In this document: positions 33,443 through 41,662 of the stretch, in pieces
Position numbering within the stretch: the stretch's first letter is position 1
How the letters are laid out: the number at the start of each line of letters is the position of its first letter
Assembly: GCA_905233375.1 (NCBI GenBank)
Contig: CAJOEJ010000006.1
Coordinates: 1 to 64,000, forward strand
Origin: Paludibacteraceae bacterium
GTDB taxonomy: Bacteria > Bacteroidota > Bacteroidia > Bacteroidales > Paludibacteraceae
Reading direction: 5' to 3'
Length of the DNA: 64,000 bases
Translations under genes and position numbers: made by a program
Notes under the pieces: model-generated
The model's database searches: none
Told to the model about the DNA's origin: nothing
What the model saw: only the letters and a program-made list of their open reading frames with translations

Positions 33443-34489
33443 TTAATTATCAATTATCTCTGTCCAATTATGAGTATCAGGACTCCGTCCGAACTGTATA
33501 TCCCGCAGCGCGTGGTACAGTTCGCTCAGTACCGGTCCCGGCTCGGTGCCCAAGGTATAGATGCGGTTGGTGTCCGGGTCGACCACCTTGTCAATCGGCG
33601 AGATGACACAGGCTGTACCGCAAGCAGCTGCTTCGCTCATCTCCGCCAATTCCTCCAGCCGTATATGCCGTCTGGTCACCTTGTACCCCCGTTCCCTCGC
33701 CAGCGTCATCAGGCTGTCGTTCGTGATACTCGGCAATATGGCACTGCTCCGCGGCGTCAGGTATTCAATAACCTCCTTCCCTTCAGGGAGGGGCGGGGTA
33801 GGCTTCTTAATGCCTATAAAATTCGCTGCGCTGCACTCGTCTATATACCGGTGGTACTTGGCGTCGAGGAACAAACAATCCATTCCTTGTGCGTGTGCCG
33901 GTTCGGTGGCGCGGAACGATGCCGCGTAGTTGCCGCCGACCTTGAACTGACCGGTGCCGAACGGCGCCGCACGATCGACATGACGGTTTACGACGAACGT
34001 CGTGCAGTGGAACTTGCCCGGATAATAGGGTCCGATAGGAGAGGGGATGACGATGAACTCAAAGTCCCTTCCCGGTCCTACACCCAGACGCGGGGTCGTA
34101 CCGATCAGCAACGGACGGAAATACAAGGTCGCACGTGTCTCGTACGGCGGTACAAAATCCATGTTCTTCGTCAGCGCCAGCCGGATCGCTTTGCCGAACA
34201 ACTCTTCCGGTACGGGCGTCATGTACAGCCCCTCTGCACTACGCGCCATGCGCCGTGCGTTCTCCCTCCAGCGGAAAAGACGTATCTTGCCGTCCACGCC
34301 GCGGAACGCTTTCAAACCCTCAAACGCCTCCTGCCCGTACTGCAGACAGGTCGCCGACACGTGCAAATGGATGTACTTGTCCTGCGTGGCGTACGGTTCT
34401 TCCCATACCCCGTTATGGCACGCCGCACGAACGATATAGTCCGGCTCCGTATAGTGAAATCCTAATTTACTCCAATCGATATTTTTCAT
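33443..34489 (-). CDS. ilvE: Branched-chain amino acid aminotransferase
   Basis: 348 aa, PLP fold type IV. It makes or breaks down Leu, Ile and Val by transamination with 2-oxoglutarate. Motifs: YGQEAFEGLKAFR, GGNYAASFRATEPAHAQG, catalytic Lys in LFLDAKYHRYIDECSAANF, and later AACGTACVISPIDKVVD. Within the region after the catalytic Lys a GC-rich palindrome (33771-33812) is read as KKPTPPLPEGKEV, so a conserved enzyme carries an in-frame repeat insert. The start at 34489 (MKNIDWSKLGF) is chosen because upstream codons derive from a TCTTCAA heptamer array. Confidence 0.94.
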   Translation of the reverse strand: MKNIDWSKLGFHYTEPDYIVRAACHNGVWEEPYATQDKYIHLHVSATCLQYGQEAFEGLKAFRGVDGKIRLFRWRENARRMARSAEGLYMTPVPEELFGKAIRLALTKNMDFVPPYETRATLYFRPLLIGTTPRLGVGPGRDFEFIVIPSPIGPYYPGKFHCTTFVVNRHVDRAAPFGTGQFKVGGNYAASFRATEPAHAQGMDCLFLDAKYHRYIDECSAANFIGIKKPTPPLPEGKEVIEYLTPRSSAILPSITNDSLMTLARERGYKVTRRHIRLEELAEMSEAAACGTACVISPIDKVVDPDTNRIYTLGTEPGPVLSELYHALRDIQFGRSPDTHNWTEIIDN

Positions 34490-34513
34490 CTTCCAATCTT
34501 CAATCTTCAATCT

Positions 34514-35044
34514 TCAATTATCAAACAGCGTGTCCAGCACGCTCACTTCTGTTTGCCACGGATGTTGGTCGGTCCATATCTGTCCGCTCCAATCCGTGGA
34601 ACGTTCTGCATGCTGCCCCGGCAGGACGGATGGTCTTTGTTTGTTCAGCAAGCTCACCAACGTCGCATTCAGTTCGTCATTCAAATCCAGCAACCATTTG
34701 TACTCTTTTTCGTAAAACGGTTTGAGGTAGTCCGCGAAATATAGGAAATAGGGCGTGTGCTGGTATGTACTGACGAGTGTGATCCAATGCTGGTGTTGCC
34801 AGCGGGTCTGATAGCTGATCTCTATATCCCGCGTCAACTGCTTGTGCTCCACTTTCTTCACCGGTACGGTCAGCCGGATCCAATCATCCTTTGTCCCTTG
34901 TACCTTGTCCCTTTGTACCTTAATGAGGCATCGGTTGCGGAACGTCTGTTTCTCAAACGTCTCCATCTGTTCGATCGTAGCCGGTTCGCTCATCAGCGCT
35001 TCCATATACGACCTCGGCGGCAGATATGCAGTGGGTAATACCAT
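34514..35044 (-). CDS. WbqC-like family protein
   Basis: 176 aa. VLPTAYLPPRSYMEALM, FRNRCLIKV, LTVPVKKVEHKQLTRDIEIS and HTPYFLYFADYLKPFYEKEY match the WbqC-like family, whose members sit in LPS or glycan gene sets but have no proven activity. An in-frame heptamer insert (nt 34890-34922) is read as KVQRDKVQGTKDD, in a spot where relatives normally run straight on. It lies between lepB and ilvE with 12 and 24 nt gaps. Confidence 0.8.
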   Translation of the reverse strand: MVLPTAYLPPRSYMEALMSEPATIEQMETFEKQTFRNRCLIKVQRDKVQGTKDDWIRLTVPVKKVEHKQLTRDIEISYQTRWQHQHWITLVSTYQHTPYFLYFADYLKPFYEKEYKWLLDLNDELNATLVSLLNKQRPSVLPGQHAERSTDWSGQIWTDQHPWQTEVSVLDTLFDN

Positions 35045-35056
35045 TTTTCTCTCTAT

Positions 35057-36475
35057 CTATCTTCCTGTTGCTTTGCGTCCGAGCCGATTCCAGCGAATCT
35101 TGTGGCGGTCCTTGTCTATACTCAGCCAGATGAACACCGGTCGTCCGACAATGTGGTCCTCCGGCACGAAACCCCAGTAGCGGCTGTCCGCCGAGTTGTG
35201 CCTGTTGTCGCCTTGCATCCAGTAGTAGTCCATCCCGAACTCGTACTCCTCACCAATGGTCATCGGTTTGAACTCGTACGCCTCCGCGATGCGCTTATAG
35301 ACAGGGTAGTTCTCCTCCGTGATCAGCAATCGGTCGCCTTTTCGGGGGATATAGATGGGTCCGTAGTTGTCCCTCGTCCATTCGTTCTGTCCCAGCGGAT
35401 AGACGCTGCCACCCAATGCATCGTTTTCAATCTGAACAGCCAACACATGCGGGTTGTGCTCCAACTCCTCTTTCATCGCCTTGGTCAGCGGAAAATGCCA
35501 CACGTCGCTTCGAACCTGCTGGCGGTCGGCTACGCTGATACCGATTTTCTCCAGGTACTTGGCGCTGAACAAGTGTCCGTCCGTCTGTACGAAATAGTTG
35601 AGTTGCACTCCTTCGCGTTCCGGCTCACGCTGCCATCCGTCCTTTGTCCTTTGTCCTTTGTCCCTTTGTCCTTTCGTCCATACGACATTGTCTATGATCC
35701 GCAAGCTGTCTCCCGGTTCGCCCACGCAGCGTTTGACGTAGTTCTCGCGGCGGTCCACAGGACGTACACGCAAGCGTTTGAGGTCGCCCGGTGTCACACC
35801 GTAGTACTTCAACACGCCCGGTCCCTGCGTCTCCATCAGGTAACGGATCGTGTAGTAGTCCGGCGATTCACACCCGACGATGACCGTATCGCCCGCAGGG
35901 AAATTGAACACCACGATATCCCCTTTCTGCGGACTCGTCCAGCCTTTGAGACGCTTGTAGTCCCAATGCGGGTGGTCGAAATAACTCTTTCCTCCGCCGA
36001 GCCATCCCGGCATCGTGTGCTGTACCAGCGGCATCGACAACGGGGTTTGCGGCACACGCGCACCGTACGCCATCTTGCTCACATACAGGAAATCACCGAC
36101 CCGCAGACTCTTCTCCAGACTCGAACTCGGAATCTGGTAGTTCTGGAAAATATACAGGTTGATGAAATACACCGCCACGAGCGCAAACACGATCGCGTCT
36201 ATCCATGAAAACAAGGTGTATAAAACCGCATTTCCTTTCTCCCCTCCATTAAGGGAGGGGTCGGGGGTAGGCTTATATTTTCTCCACCAGCTATAGTTGA
36301 TATACTTCGTCGTAAACGCGTCGATGATAAGCGGCAGGAGAACGAGCCAGCCCAGGCTCTTCCAGTCTCCCCATGCGACCCAAATAACGAATGCCACATA
36401 TACCGCACTCCAAATACCTGCGCGGATCCAACCGCCGCGCGTCACTTCTGCTAATCTATCTTGAAAACTTTTCAT
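35057..36475 (-). CDS. lepB: Signal peptidase I
   Basis: 472 aa, long as in Bacteroidetes. N-terminal membrane segments (IWSAVYVAFVIWVAWG; IDAIVFALVAVYFINLYIF), then the catalytic Ser in YQIPSSSLEKSLRVGDFLYV, the Lys in ENYVKRCVGEPGDSLRI, and the C-terminal box YWMQGDNRHNSADSRYWGFV. It cleaves signal peptides of exported proteins. Two repeat inserts are visible: KPTPDPSLNGGEKGN from the GC-rich palindrome (36239-36274), and KGQRDKGQRTKDGWQ from a TTTGTCC heptamer array (35641-35677), the latter between the catalytic Lys and the C-terminal box. ATG 36475 precedes the first membrane segment. Confidence 0.94.
   Translation of the reverse strand: MKSFQDRLAEVTRGGWIRAGIWSAVYVAFVIWVAWGDWKSLGWLVLLPLIIDAFTTKYINYSWWRKYKPTPDPSLNGGEKGNAVLYTLFSWIDAIVFALVAVYFINLYIFQNYQIPSSSLEKSLRVGDFLYVSKMAYGARVPQTPLSMPLVQHTMPGWLGGGKSYFDHPHWDYKRLKGWTSPQKGDIVVFNFPAGDTVIVGCESPDYYTIRYLMETQGPGVLKYYGVTPGDLKRLRVRPVDRRENYVKRCVGEPGDSLRIIDNVVWTKGQRDKGQRTKDGWQREPEREGVQLNYFVQTDGHLFSAKYLEKIGISVADRQQVRSDVWHFPLTKAMKEELEHNPHVLAVQIENDALGGSVYPLGQNEWTRDNYGPIYIPRKGDRLLITEENYPVYKRIAEAYEFKPMTIGEEYEFGMDYYWMQGDNRHNSADSRYWGFVPEDHIVGRPVFIWLSIDKDRHKIRWNRLGRKATGR
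35641..35677 (-). repeat. In-frame heptamer array (TTTGTCC) in lepB
   Basis: Five units of TTTGTCC or near variants in tandem, read on the minus strand as Lys-Gly-Gln-Arg-Asp repeats. Confidence 0.9.
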
Positions 36476-36510
36476 CTCTTGTTCTTGTCGGGATCGAGTC
36501 GAGGGCGAGC

Positions 36511-36573
36511 CAAGACAATGCCGCATCCCACATGACCCTATAATATATTTTATATATTATTCCGTGATTTTGA
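36511..36573 (-). repeat. 66-nt hairpin element, diverged copy 2 (3' of dapB)
   Basis: Shares CATCCCAC, ACCCTATA, the A/T-rich inverted core and the end CCGTGATTTTGA with the copies at 22491 and 57488. Ends 2 nt before the dapB stop codon. Related GTCGGGA sequence continues upstream to about 36486. Confidence 0.75.
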
Positions 36574-36575
36574 TA

Positions 36576-37319
36576 TTATTGTTTTAATTCTTCCGCTGCC
36601 AGTACCGCTCCTAACGCAAAACCCCTTCTTCCTTTTGCAATATGCGTAATAACGATCGTATCTTCTTCGCTGTCCCAAGTCACCACATGCGTCCCCGGCA
36701 CTTCACCCTCACGGATCGATTCAATGGGAATCCCTTCCCCCTCTCCTGTGGAGAGGGTCGGGGAGAGGTTCTCTATTTCTTCCGCTAATGTTTTTGCTGT
36801 ACCGCTGGGTTTGTCGAGTTTGTGAATATGGTGGGTCTCGGTGATAGAAGGCGTGTACTGAGGTTGGTTTTTCATCGCCGCGGCTAACTCTTTGTTGAGC
36901 TCGAAGAATATATTGACCCCTACGGAGAAGTTACTGCTCCAAACGAGCATCGTTTTGCCCGTCTTACTATCCACGATGATGGTTTTGTTAGCCTGACTTC
37001 TTAATTCATAATTCTTAATTCTTAATTCTTCCGGCTTCCACCCCGTCGTCCCGCAAACAACGGGCACGCCTTGCGCCCATGCGCGCAAAATATTGTCCTT
37101 TGCCGTCGCCGGCGTGGTGAACTCAATCGCCACGTCCGCACTACGAAACGCCTCACTGTCAAAATCAATAGAATGGGGATATTCCTTTGTACCTTGTACA
37201 TTGTCCCTTTGTACATTAAGTAGGGGCTCTATGATTCCGACAATCTCGTGTCCGCGTTCCAGGGCAATGGCTTCGACCATATGCCCCATTTTTCCATATC
37301 CGATAAGTGCTATTTTCAT
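36576..37319 (-). CDS. dapB: 4-hydroxy-tetrahydrodipicolinate reductase, with three repeat inserts
   Basis: 247 aa. Reduces the DapA product with NAD(P)H in lysine/DAP synthesis. Motifs: IALIGYGKMGHMVEA, AIEFTTPATAKDNI, VCGTTGW, SSNFSVGVNIFFELNK, TETHHIHKLDKPSGTA and the C-terminal RRGFALGAVLAAEEL. Three inserts interrupt it: LNVQRDNVQGTKEY (heptamers 37185-37216), ELRIKNYELRSQ (TTCTTAA heptamers 36997-37030) and NLSPTLSTGEGEG (GC-rich palindrome 36731-36772). All catalytic motifs survive between them. ATG 37319 is the start, about 75 nt after the predicted transcription start. Confidence 0.94.
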   Translation of the reverse strand: MKIALIGYGKMGHMVEAIALERGHEIVGIIEPLLNVQRDNVQGTKEYPHSIDFDSEAFRSADVAIEFTTPATAKDNILRAWAQGVPVVCGTTGWKPEELRIKNYELRSQANKTIIVDSKTGKTMLVWSSNFSVGVNIFFELNKELAAAMKNQPQYTPSITETHHIHKLDKPSGTAKTLAEEIENLSPTLSTGEGEGIPIESIREGEVPGTHVVTWDSEEDTIVITHIAKGRRGFALGAVLAAEELKQ

Positions 37320-37340
37320 ATTCTTTTTATTCAATTAGGC

Positions 37341-37382
37341 TCCCTCTGTAACTCGTATATTGGGATCCCTCTGTAACTCGTA
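37341..37382. repeat. 17-bp direct repeat in the dapB leader
   Basis: TCCCTCTGTAACTCGTA occurs at 37341-37357 and again at 37366-37382, 25 bp apart, between the dapB promoter and its ATG. Confidence 0.85.
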
Positions 37383-37399
37383 AGCGAAAAAATCGGGCG

Positions 37400-37430
37400 C
37401 AAAGGTACACAAAAAAATCCATATATGCAA
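37400..37430 (-). promoter_or_regulatory. Promoter of dapB and the genes after it
   Basis: Minus strand: extended -33 TTGCATATATG (caa at 37428-37430), 20-nt spacer, -7 TACCTTTG at 37400-37407. Confidence 0.78.
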
Positions 37431-37441
37431 GCATATATGTA

Positions 37442-37468
37442 AAAAGGAGCTCTTTTTGCGCTCCTTTT
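37442..37468 (-). terminator. Terminator of the serine protease operon
   Basis: AAAAGGAGC (37442-37450) and GCTCCTTTT (37460-37468) form a perfect 9-bp hairpin. On the minus strand it ends in a U run. It lies 30 nt past the protease stop and just before the dapB promoter. Confidence 0.85.
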
Positions 37469-37499
37469 CCCCATATTCCGTCAATTTTTCCACATCAAC

Positions 37500-38981
37500 C
37501 TACCACGCCACGCCAATATTTACACCTATTCCGTGTTGCAGGAACTGGTTGAATGTGGTCGAACCGAGCTTGGTCGTGGTGTAGGGAGTGCTGTTCAGTG
37601 CGGTCTCGGTCCAGAGCCAGTTCATATCATAGTGGAGTCCCGCTACGAAATGGCACGAGCCAGCCGGGATATACCAGTTCAGACCTATACGCGTGTCGGT
37701 CGTGATTGCATAACTGCCGCCGAAAGAGCCTGTGATGAGCGGACCCGCTTTTGCGCTTTGCGTCACGTTCGGCACCAGAATGTGTGTGCCTACGGCTATC
37801 GGCACTTGTCCGCCCAGATACACACCGAACAGCACACCTGCATAGAGCGGCTTAGCGCTGCCCGTCGGCGGGTCGAGCAGGAAAGAGGTGACCTCTAAAC
37901 CGGTCGGGACATAGCCTCCCCAATCGTGCCCGAACTGAATGCCGACCTGCTGGTTTTTGCCGAGGTAATTGTCATAAACGATCCGGAACTGGTTGTTGCA
38001 TTCCATATCGGTCACCACATGCGTGGACGATTTCTTGTAGTGCTTTGCACCTATGCCGTTATTGGCAGCCACAAGGCTGTCGCGTATGGCAAGCGTCATC
38101 AGCGCCTGGTCGAAAGGCAAATGCCAATCCGTCTCTTTGATCCGTTGCCGGATAGAGTCGGGTAGTTGCCGGAATACGTACAACCACTCTTCGCCGGAGA
38201 GGGAATGAAGTGGTTCCAGTTCGGCTCGTGCTTCTTTGGAAGGGCTTCCTAACGAAGCGATAAACGCCTGAACATCTTCTTTGCCGATTGCTAATCCTAC
38301 ACCTTCGCGGTAGAACGCTTTCCAGGTGTTGACACCCAAGATCTCGTATCTGCCGGCTTCGTTCTTGAGCAGTAAGGGCCCTCCGCTGCTACCGGGATCG
38401 ATGGAAGCGGTGTGCTGTATGATACGTGTAGCGTGCTCGCGGCTGTCCAGATCCACATGCGCATTGGAGATGATGCCGCGTGTCATCTGCCAGGACGGCT
38501 TGCCCGCCAACTCGGGAAAACCTGCCGCCACAATGGAAATGTCCTCTTCGATTGTTCCGTTATAGACAGGAAGAGCGATCATCTCGCTCCCGGCAGGCAG
38601 TTCGATGGCGGCGAGGTCGGTCGAACCAGCGTTCACTACCTTGCAATGCGGGTAACGGACGTTCTTCTCGTGCAGTTGGAAAACGAGGGTCGCCTGTTCG
38701 GCGTAGCCCACTACGTGCAGGTTCGTCAGCACGTATTTCTTTCCGTTCTGCTCGACCACGACGCCCGAACCGAAACTCTCTCCGCTCTTGTATCCGGTGA
38801 TAGCTCTTGATGCGCCCGTCATTCCTGCACGGGCTATATACAGGGCATAATCGCCCATGAACATCTTGTCGGCGTCCGACAGTTCCGGCTTGACCACGCA
38901 CACGCTGTGACGTAGTCCTTGTGCAAAGGTTATAGACGCCAGACAAAGCAATACGAAGGTTAAAATACAATACCGTTTCAT
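37500..38981 (-). CDS. Exported trypsin-like serine protease with C-terminal barrel-like domain
   Basis: 493 aa. Signal peptide MKRYCILTFVLLCLASITFAQ. The chymotrypsin-fold triad is visible: H89 in VLTNLHVVGY, Asp in GSTDLAAIEL, S199 in SIDPGSSGGPLLL. The region after about residue 320 is rich in Gly, Tyr and Thr, with alternating hydrophobic strands and a Trp end (GIGVNIGVAW), which suggests a small beta-barrel or beta-sandwich. It may be an outer-membrane protease. It is downstream of the 38994-39737 gene by 12 nt and shares its promoter. Confidence 0.83.
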   Translation of the reverse strand: MKRYCILTFVLLCLASITFAQGLRHSVCVVKPELSDADKMFMGDYALYIARAGMTGASRAITGYKSGESFGSGVVVEQNGKKYVLTNLHVVGYAEQATLVFQLHEKNVRYPHCKVVNAGSTDLAAIELPAGSEMIALPVYNGTIEEDISIVAAGFPELAGKPSWQMTRGIISNAHVDLDSREHATRIIQHTASIDPGSSGGPLLLKNEAGRYEILGVNTWKAFYREGVGLAIGKEDVQAFIASLGSPSKEARAELEPLHSLSGEEWLYVFRQLPDSIRQRIKETDWHLPFDQALMTLAIRDSLVAANNGIGAKHYKKSSTHVVTDMECNNQFRIVYDNYLGKNQQVGIQFGHDWGGYVPTGLEVTSFLLDPPTGSAKPLYAGVLFGVYLGGQVPIAVGTHILVPNVTQSAKAGPLITGSFGGSYAITTDTRIGLNWYIPAGSCHFVAGLHYDMNWLWTETALNSTPYTTTKLGSTTFNQFLQHGIGVNIGVAW

Positions 38982-38993
38982 AAGATGGTTCTG

Positions 38994-39737
38994 TTATTCG
39001 TCGTCACCTGCTACCCCGTTGGAGGTCGTGTCTGTTTCTGTTTGTATCTCAGGAAGGACGAATGCCGGCTCTCCGGCTTTCATGCCGCCTGCCATCTCGT
39101 CCAGGATATATTGCATGTCCGAGCCTTTGAGTTTGCCTTTTTTGATGGCTTCGGATATCTCCGGTTTCTCTTCAAAGAGTTTTGCCGCAACCTTCTTCAT
39201 GGCGTTAAAACTGCTGTTTACCATGACGAGTTCCGCCTGGTCCCATCCTTCGCGCATGAGGTAGAAAAGGGTCGGCGTGTCGGGTCCGTTGCCGCCGACG
39301 AACTTGATAAAATCCAAGTCGCCCGTTTTCTTGTTCATCTCGTAATTCATCTCGCATTGGAAGACAATGCCCCAAGCGCTGCCCATGACCGGGTTGCCCC
39401 ATTGGTGTTCGCTCTGCATCATCGACTTGCGGGCGTTGACGTAGTAGAGGACGTGCTGTTTGTCCGGAAAATCCTTGTGCCAGATTTTGATGCCGATGAT
39501 GTCTGCGGCTTCTATGTCCGTGTGTTTTTTCTCATCGGCGTATTTCTTGACGCCTAGTTTGCTCTTGCCGACACGCGGTAACTCAACCTCGACGAACTCT
39601 TCGTGGTGTCCGTCTTTGAAGAGGACCTCGCCCGGGTAATAATGGGGCGTCATTAAACTCATTTGGGCGATGAACTGTGCCCGTACTGCTATACAGGCAA
39701 AAAGGAATAGTGCAAATAGAATAATTCTCTTTTTCAT
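38994..39737 (-). CDS. Exported hypothetical protein, 247 aa
   Basis: Family not recognised. Signal peptide MKKRIILFALFLFACIAVRAQ. The mature part has a strand-rich N-terminal half (TPHYYPGEVLFKDGHHEEFV, EAADIIGIKIWHKDFPDKQH) and a helical C-terminal half with Lys/Glu-rich segments. There are no Cys after cleavage apart from FQCEMNY. It is the first gene of a two-gene transcript with the serine protease, so it could be a substrate, inhibitor or partner of it. That link is context only. Confidence 0.65.
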   Translation of the reverse strand: MKKRIILFALFLFACIAVRAQFIAQMSLMTPHYYPGEVLFKDGHHEEFVEVELPRVGKSKLGVKKYADEKKHTDIEAADIIGIKIWHKDFPDKQHVLYYVNARKSMMQSEHQWGNPVMGSAWGIVFQCEMNYEMNKKTGDLDFIKFVGGNGPDTPTLFYLMREGWDQAELVMVNSSFNAMKKVAAKLFEEKPEISEAIKKGKLKGSDMQYILDEMAGGMKAGEPAFVLPEIQTETDTTSNGVAGDDE

Positions 39738-39759
39738 ATATGAAGTTGTTTTTCGGGTG

Positions 39760-39790
39760 CAAAGGTACGAAAAATATTTGATATATGCAA
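39760..39790 (-). promoter_or_regulatory. Promoter of the exported protein / protease pair
   Basis: Minus strand: TTTGCATATAT (caa at 39788-39790), 20-nt spacer, -7 TACCTTTG at 39760-39767. Confidence 0.78.
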
Positions 39791-39918
39791 ATTTTTGTGC
39801 GTTTTTTTTGTATGCAAGGTAAGAAATGCGTTGCGAACAGGTCCGATAAAATTAATAAACAGACTCTGAACAGTATAGTGACGTACCGTAGTGGTTAGGA
39901 CTTGGTTATGTTAATATC

Positions 39919-40011
39919 ATAAGAATATCATAAGAATAACTTATCAATAACATATGAATAGCATATGAATCACATAAGAATAACATAAGAATAACATAAG
40001 AATAACATAAG
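39919..40011. repeat. Tandem array of 11-nt units (AATAACATAAG class)
   Basis: The right half has near-perfect copies of an 11-nt unit (AATAACATAAG). The left half has degenerate versions (AATATCATAAG, AATAGCATATG). There are no spacers of CRISPR type. Between 39791 and 39918 I see nothing recognisable. Confidence 0.8.
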
Positions 40012-40027
40012 TTTTTTGGGTGAAATG

Positions 40028-40142
40028 TGGGTAAAAGATAGGGGGGAGGAAAGATAGGGGGGAGATGGGGAGGAGGATGTGAGAGAGATGGGAGGGAAGG
40101 GTGAGGACTGGAGGAAAAAAGGAAGATGTCGGGAGGTCCCGA
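40028..40142 (+). other. Purine-rich tract with many G runs (possible G-quadruplex)
   Basis: On the plus strand this stretch is almost all A and G, with G runs of six at 40041-40046 and 40057-40062, four at 40067-40070 and three at 40090-40092, 40094-40096 and 40099-40101. It lies in a 500-bp gap between two minus-strand transcription units and codes for nothing convincing. Confidence 0.7.
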
Positions 40143-40164
40143 CGCACAGACATAGAGAAAATGA

Positions 40165-40192
40165 AAGCACGAGACTTGCGGGTCTCGCGCTT
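40165..40192 (-). terminator. Terminator of the caspase operon
   Basis: AAGCACGAGAC (40165-40175) pairs with GTCTCGCGCTT (40182-40192) with one mismatch. On the minus strand it is followed by a U-rich stretch. It lies about 50 nt past the stop of the caspase-like gene. Confidence 0.7.
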
Positions 40193-40240
40193 GGAATGCT
40201 CGCAGGGTTGACTGCAATAACTAAACCATTTGGTATATGG

Positions 40241-41656
40241 TTATTTAAGTTTCATAGATTTCCAGGTGGAGGCAGCGGCCGGAGAGGTAGCAACTACCGG
40301 TGTTTGCGGTTTCTCGTTAATCAAAAACGCTTCCTTTTTAACATTTTGCTTGATGTAATATGCAAGCTCATCGTATGTTACATTACCTTCTGTCTCTTGC
40401 AATTTCTTAAGCAGATAATAGGTGAATAAACCATGACTTTTCTCTTCGTATGTCATAGCTGTCTCGTCTCCACTGGAGGCTGAGAAAACAACAGCATTTC
40501 CGTTCAAAGTCTCTTTTTTCGCTTCACGCGCAACACCACGCGCAGCTACCAACATACTTCCTTCTTTGTTCGCGCCAGTAAAACATGCATCCATAAAATA
40601 GGTAATATTAGCAGCCTTCGTATCTGCCAAAGTCTTGTACAATTTATTTAGACTATAACAAGTTGCTGTATTAGTTCCTTTTCCATCTACCGGAATAATG
40701 AAAGCATCACCCGTCTTCTCATCAGGAATACCGTGACCGCAATAATAAACGATGGCACGACTGTCATCAAAGTTATTCAAAGCATAACTTAACCAATCTA
40801 CGCCTCCTGAAATAATACCATAAGAGGCATTTGCGCAATATCTGATTTGTTTTTCCGGGATGCCCAAAGTCTTAATGCAGTACTCTTTGAATACTTCACC
40901 ATCATGAGCAGCAAAATTAACAGGATCTACAAACTGGTAATCTTCGTTAGCGATAATTAGTGCAAACGTATTACTTGCAACATTTTTTCCTTGCGGAATG
41001 TACGTATCAACATCAGATTTATTTACAGACTTTTTCTTAGATGAAGTAGCTGAATTGCCTGCATAATGAATCGGTGACGAAACAGTGGTATTTTCCAGTT
41101 TGGCTATAATCTGTTCGCTTTTTAAATTCATGTCAGTTTTGAATTTTTTCATTATGTCTTTAGTCGCTTCCACCATACATACACTGGCATCTTTTCCGTA
41201 ATAAAAGCCCATAACGCTTTTTACCTTGGTGGAATATTTATAGGTATCTACAACATCCCCATTAGCATTCAAAATATTAAAACCAAGCGTCATGTCAATT
41301 TTTGTAGAAGTAAACGGCATTCCGAATAAATTAAAAATAAATAACGTACCACCAGAAAGACCCGCTAATGCTAAGTTTTGTTTCAAGTGTATCTTTTCAC
41401 AATTTACTTCTATTGTACCCTGTTTTTGACCTGTTGAAGAAGCAATATTTTTGTTAATTTCATTTCTGACAATGTTTTTAACAAAATCAACATTGGCTCC
41501 TTGAATATCACCTCCCGAGAACCAATCAAATTCCATTTTGGGTAATTTCTGGGTGATAGACTCGTTAGATGGTTCCGACATATATGCTTTATATGTCGTA
41601 CAACTTGTTAAGATGCAGCCAATTAAAGCTACAATAATCACAAAATACTTTTTCAT
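40241..41656 (-). CDS. Caspase-like (C14/metacaspase) lipoprotein
   Basis: 471 aa. Start MKKYFVIIVALIGCILTSCT has a lipobox with Cys19, so the protein is exported and lipid-anchored. Residues 20-200 are a domain without a known match. Residues about 225-450 are a caspase p20-like domain: NTFALIIANEDYQFVDPVNF, ALNNFDDSRAIVYYCGHG (His308), ITYFMDACFTGA (Cys358), then VVFSASSGDETAMT and HGLFTYYLLKKLQ. The His/Cys pair is intact. It should cut after Arg/Lys or Asp in envelope proteins; the substrate is unknown. It is the last gene of an AT-rich three-gene operon whose other two products are also exported. Confidence 0.88.
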   Translation of the reverse strand: MKKYFVIIVALIGCILTSCTTYKAYMSEPSNESITQKLPKMEFDWFSGGDIQGANVDFVKNIVRNEINKNIASSTGQKQGTIEVNCEKIHLKQNLALAGLSGGTLFIFNLFGMPFTSTKIDMTLGFNILNANGDVVDTYKYSTKVKSVMGFYYGKDASVCMVEATKDIMKKFKTDMNLKSEQIIAKLENTTVSSPIHYAGNSATSSKKKSVNKSDVDTYIPQGKNVASNTFALIIANEDYQFVDPVNFAAHDGEVFKEYCIKTLGIPEKQIRYCANASYGIISGGVDWLSYALNNFDDSRAIVYYCGHGIPDEKTGDAFIIPVDGKGTNTATCYSLNKLYKTLADTKAANITYFMDACFTGANKEGSMLVAARGVAREAKKETLNGNAVVFSASSGDETAMTYEEKSHGLFTYYLLKKLQETEGNVTYDELAYYIKQNVKKEAFLINEKPQTPVVATSPAAASTWKSMKLK

Positions 41657-41662
41657 AATAAA

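Noticed and set aside
39919..40011. Possible CRISPR array
   Set aside because: Units are 11 nt, adjacent, with no unique spacers, and there are no cas genes in the window.
39906..40217. Minus-strand open frame of 103 aa rich in Ser, Pro, Tyr and Leu
   Set aside because: It is just the translation of the 11-nt array and the purine tract; such repeats give long open frames without being genes.
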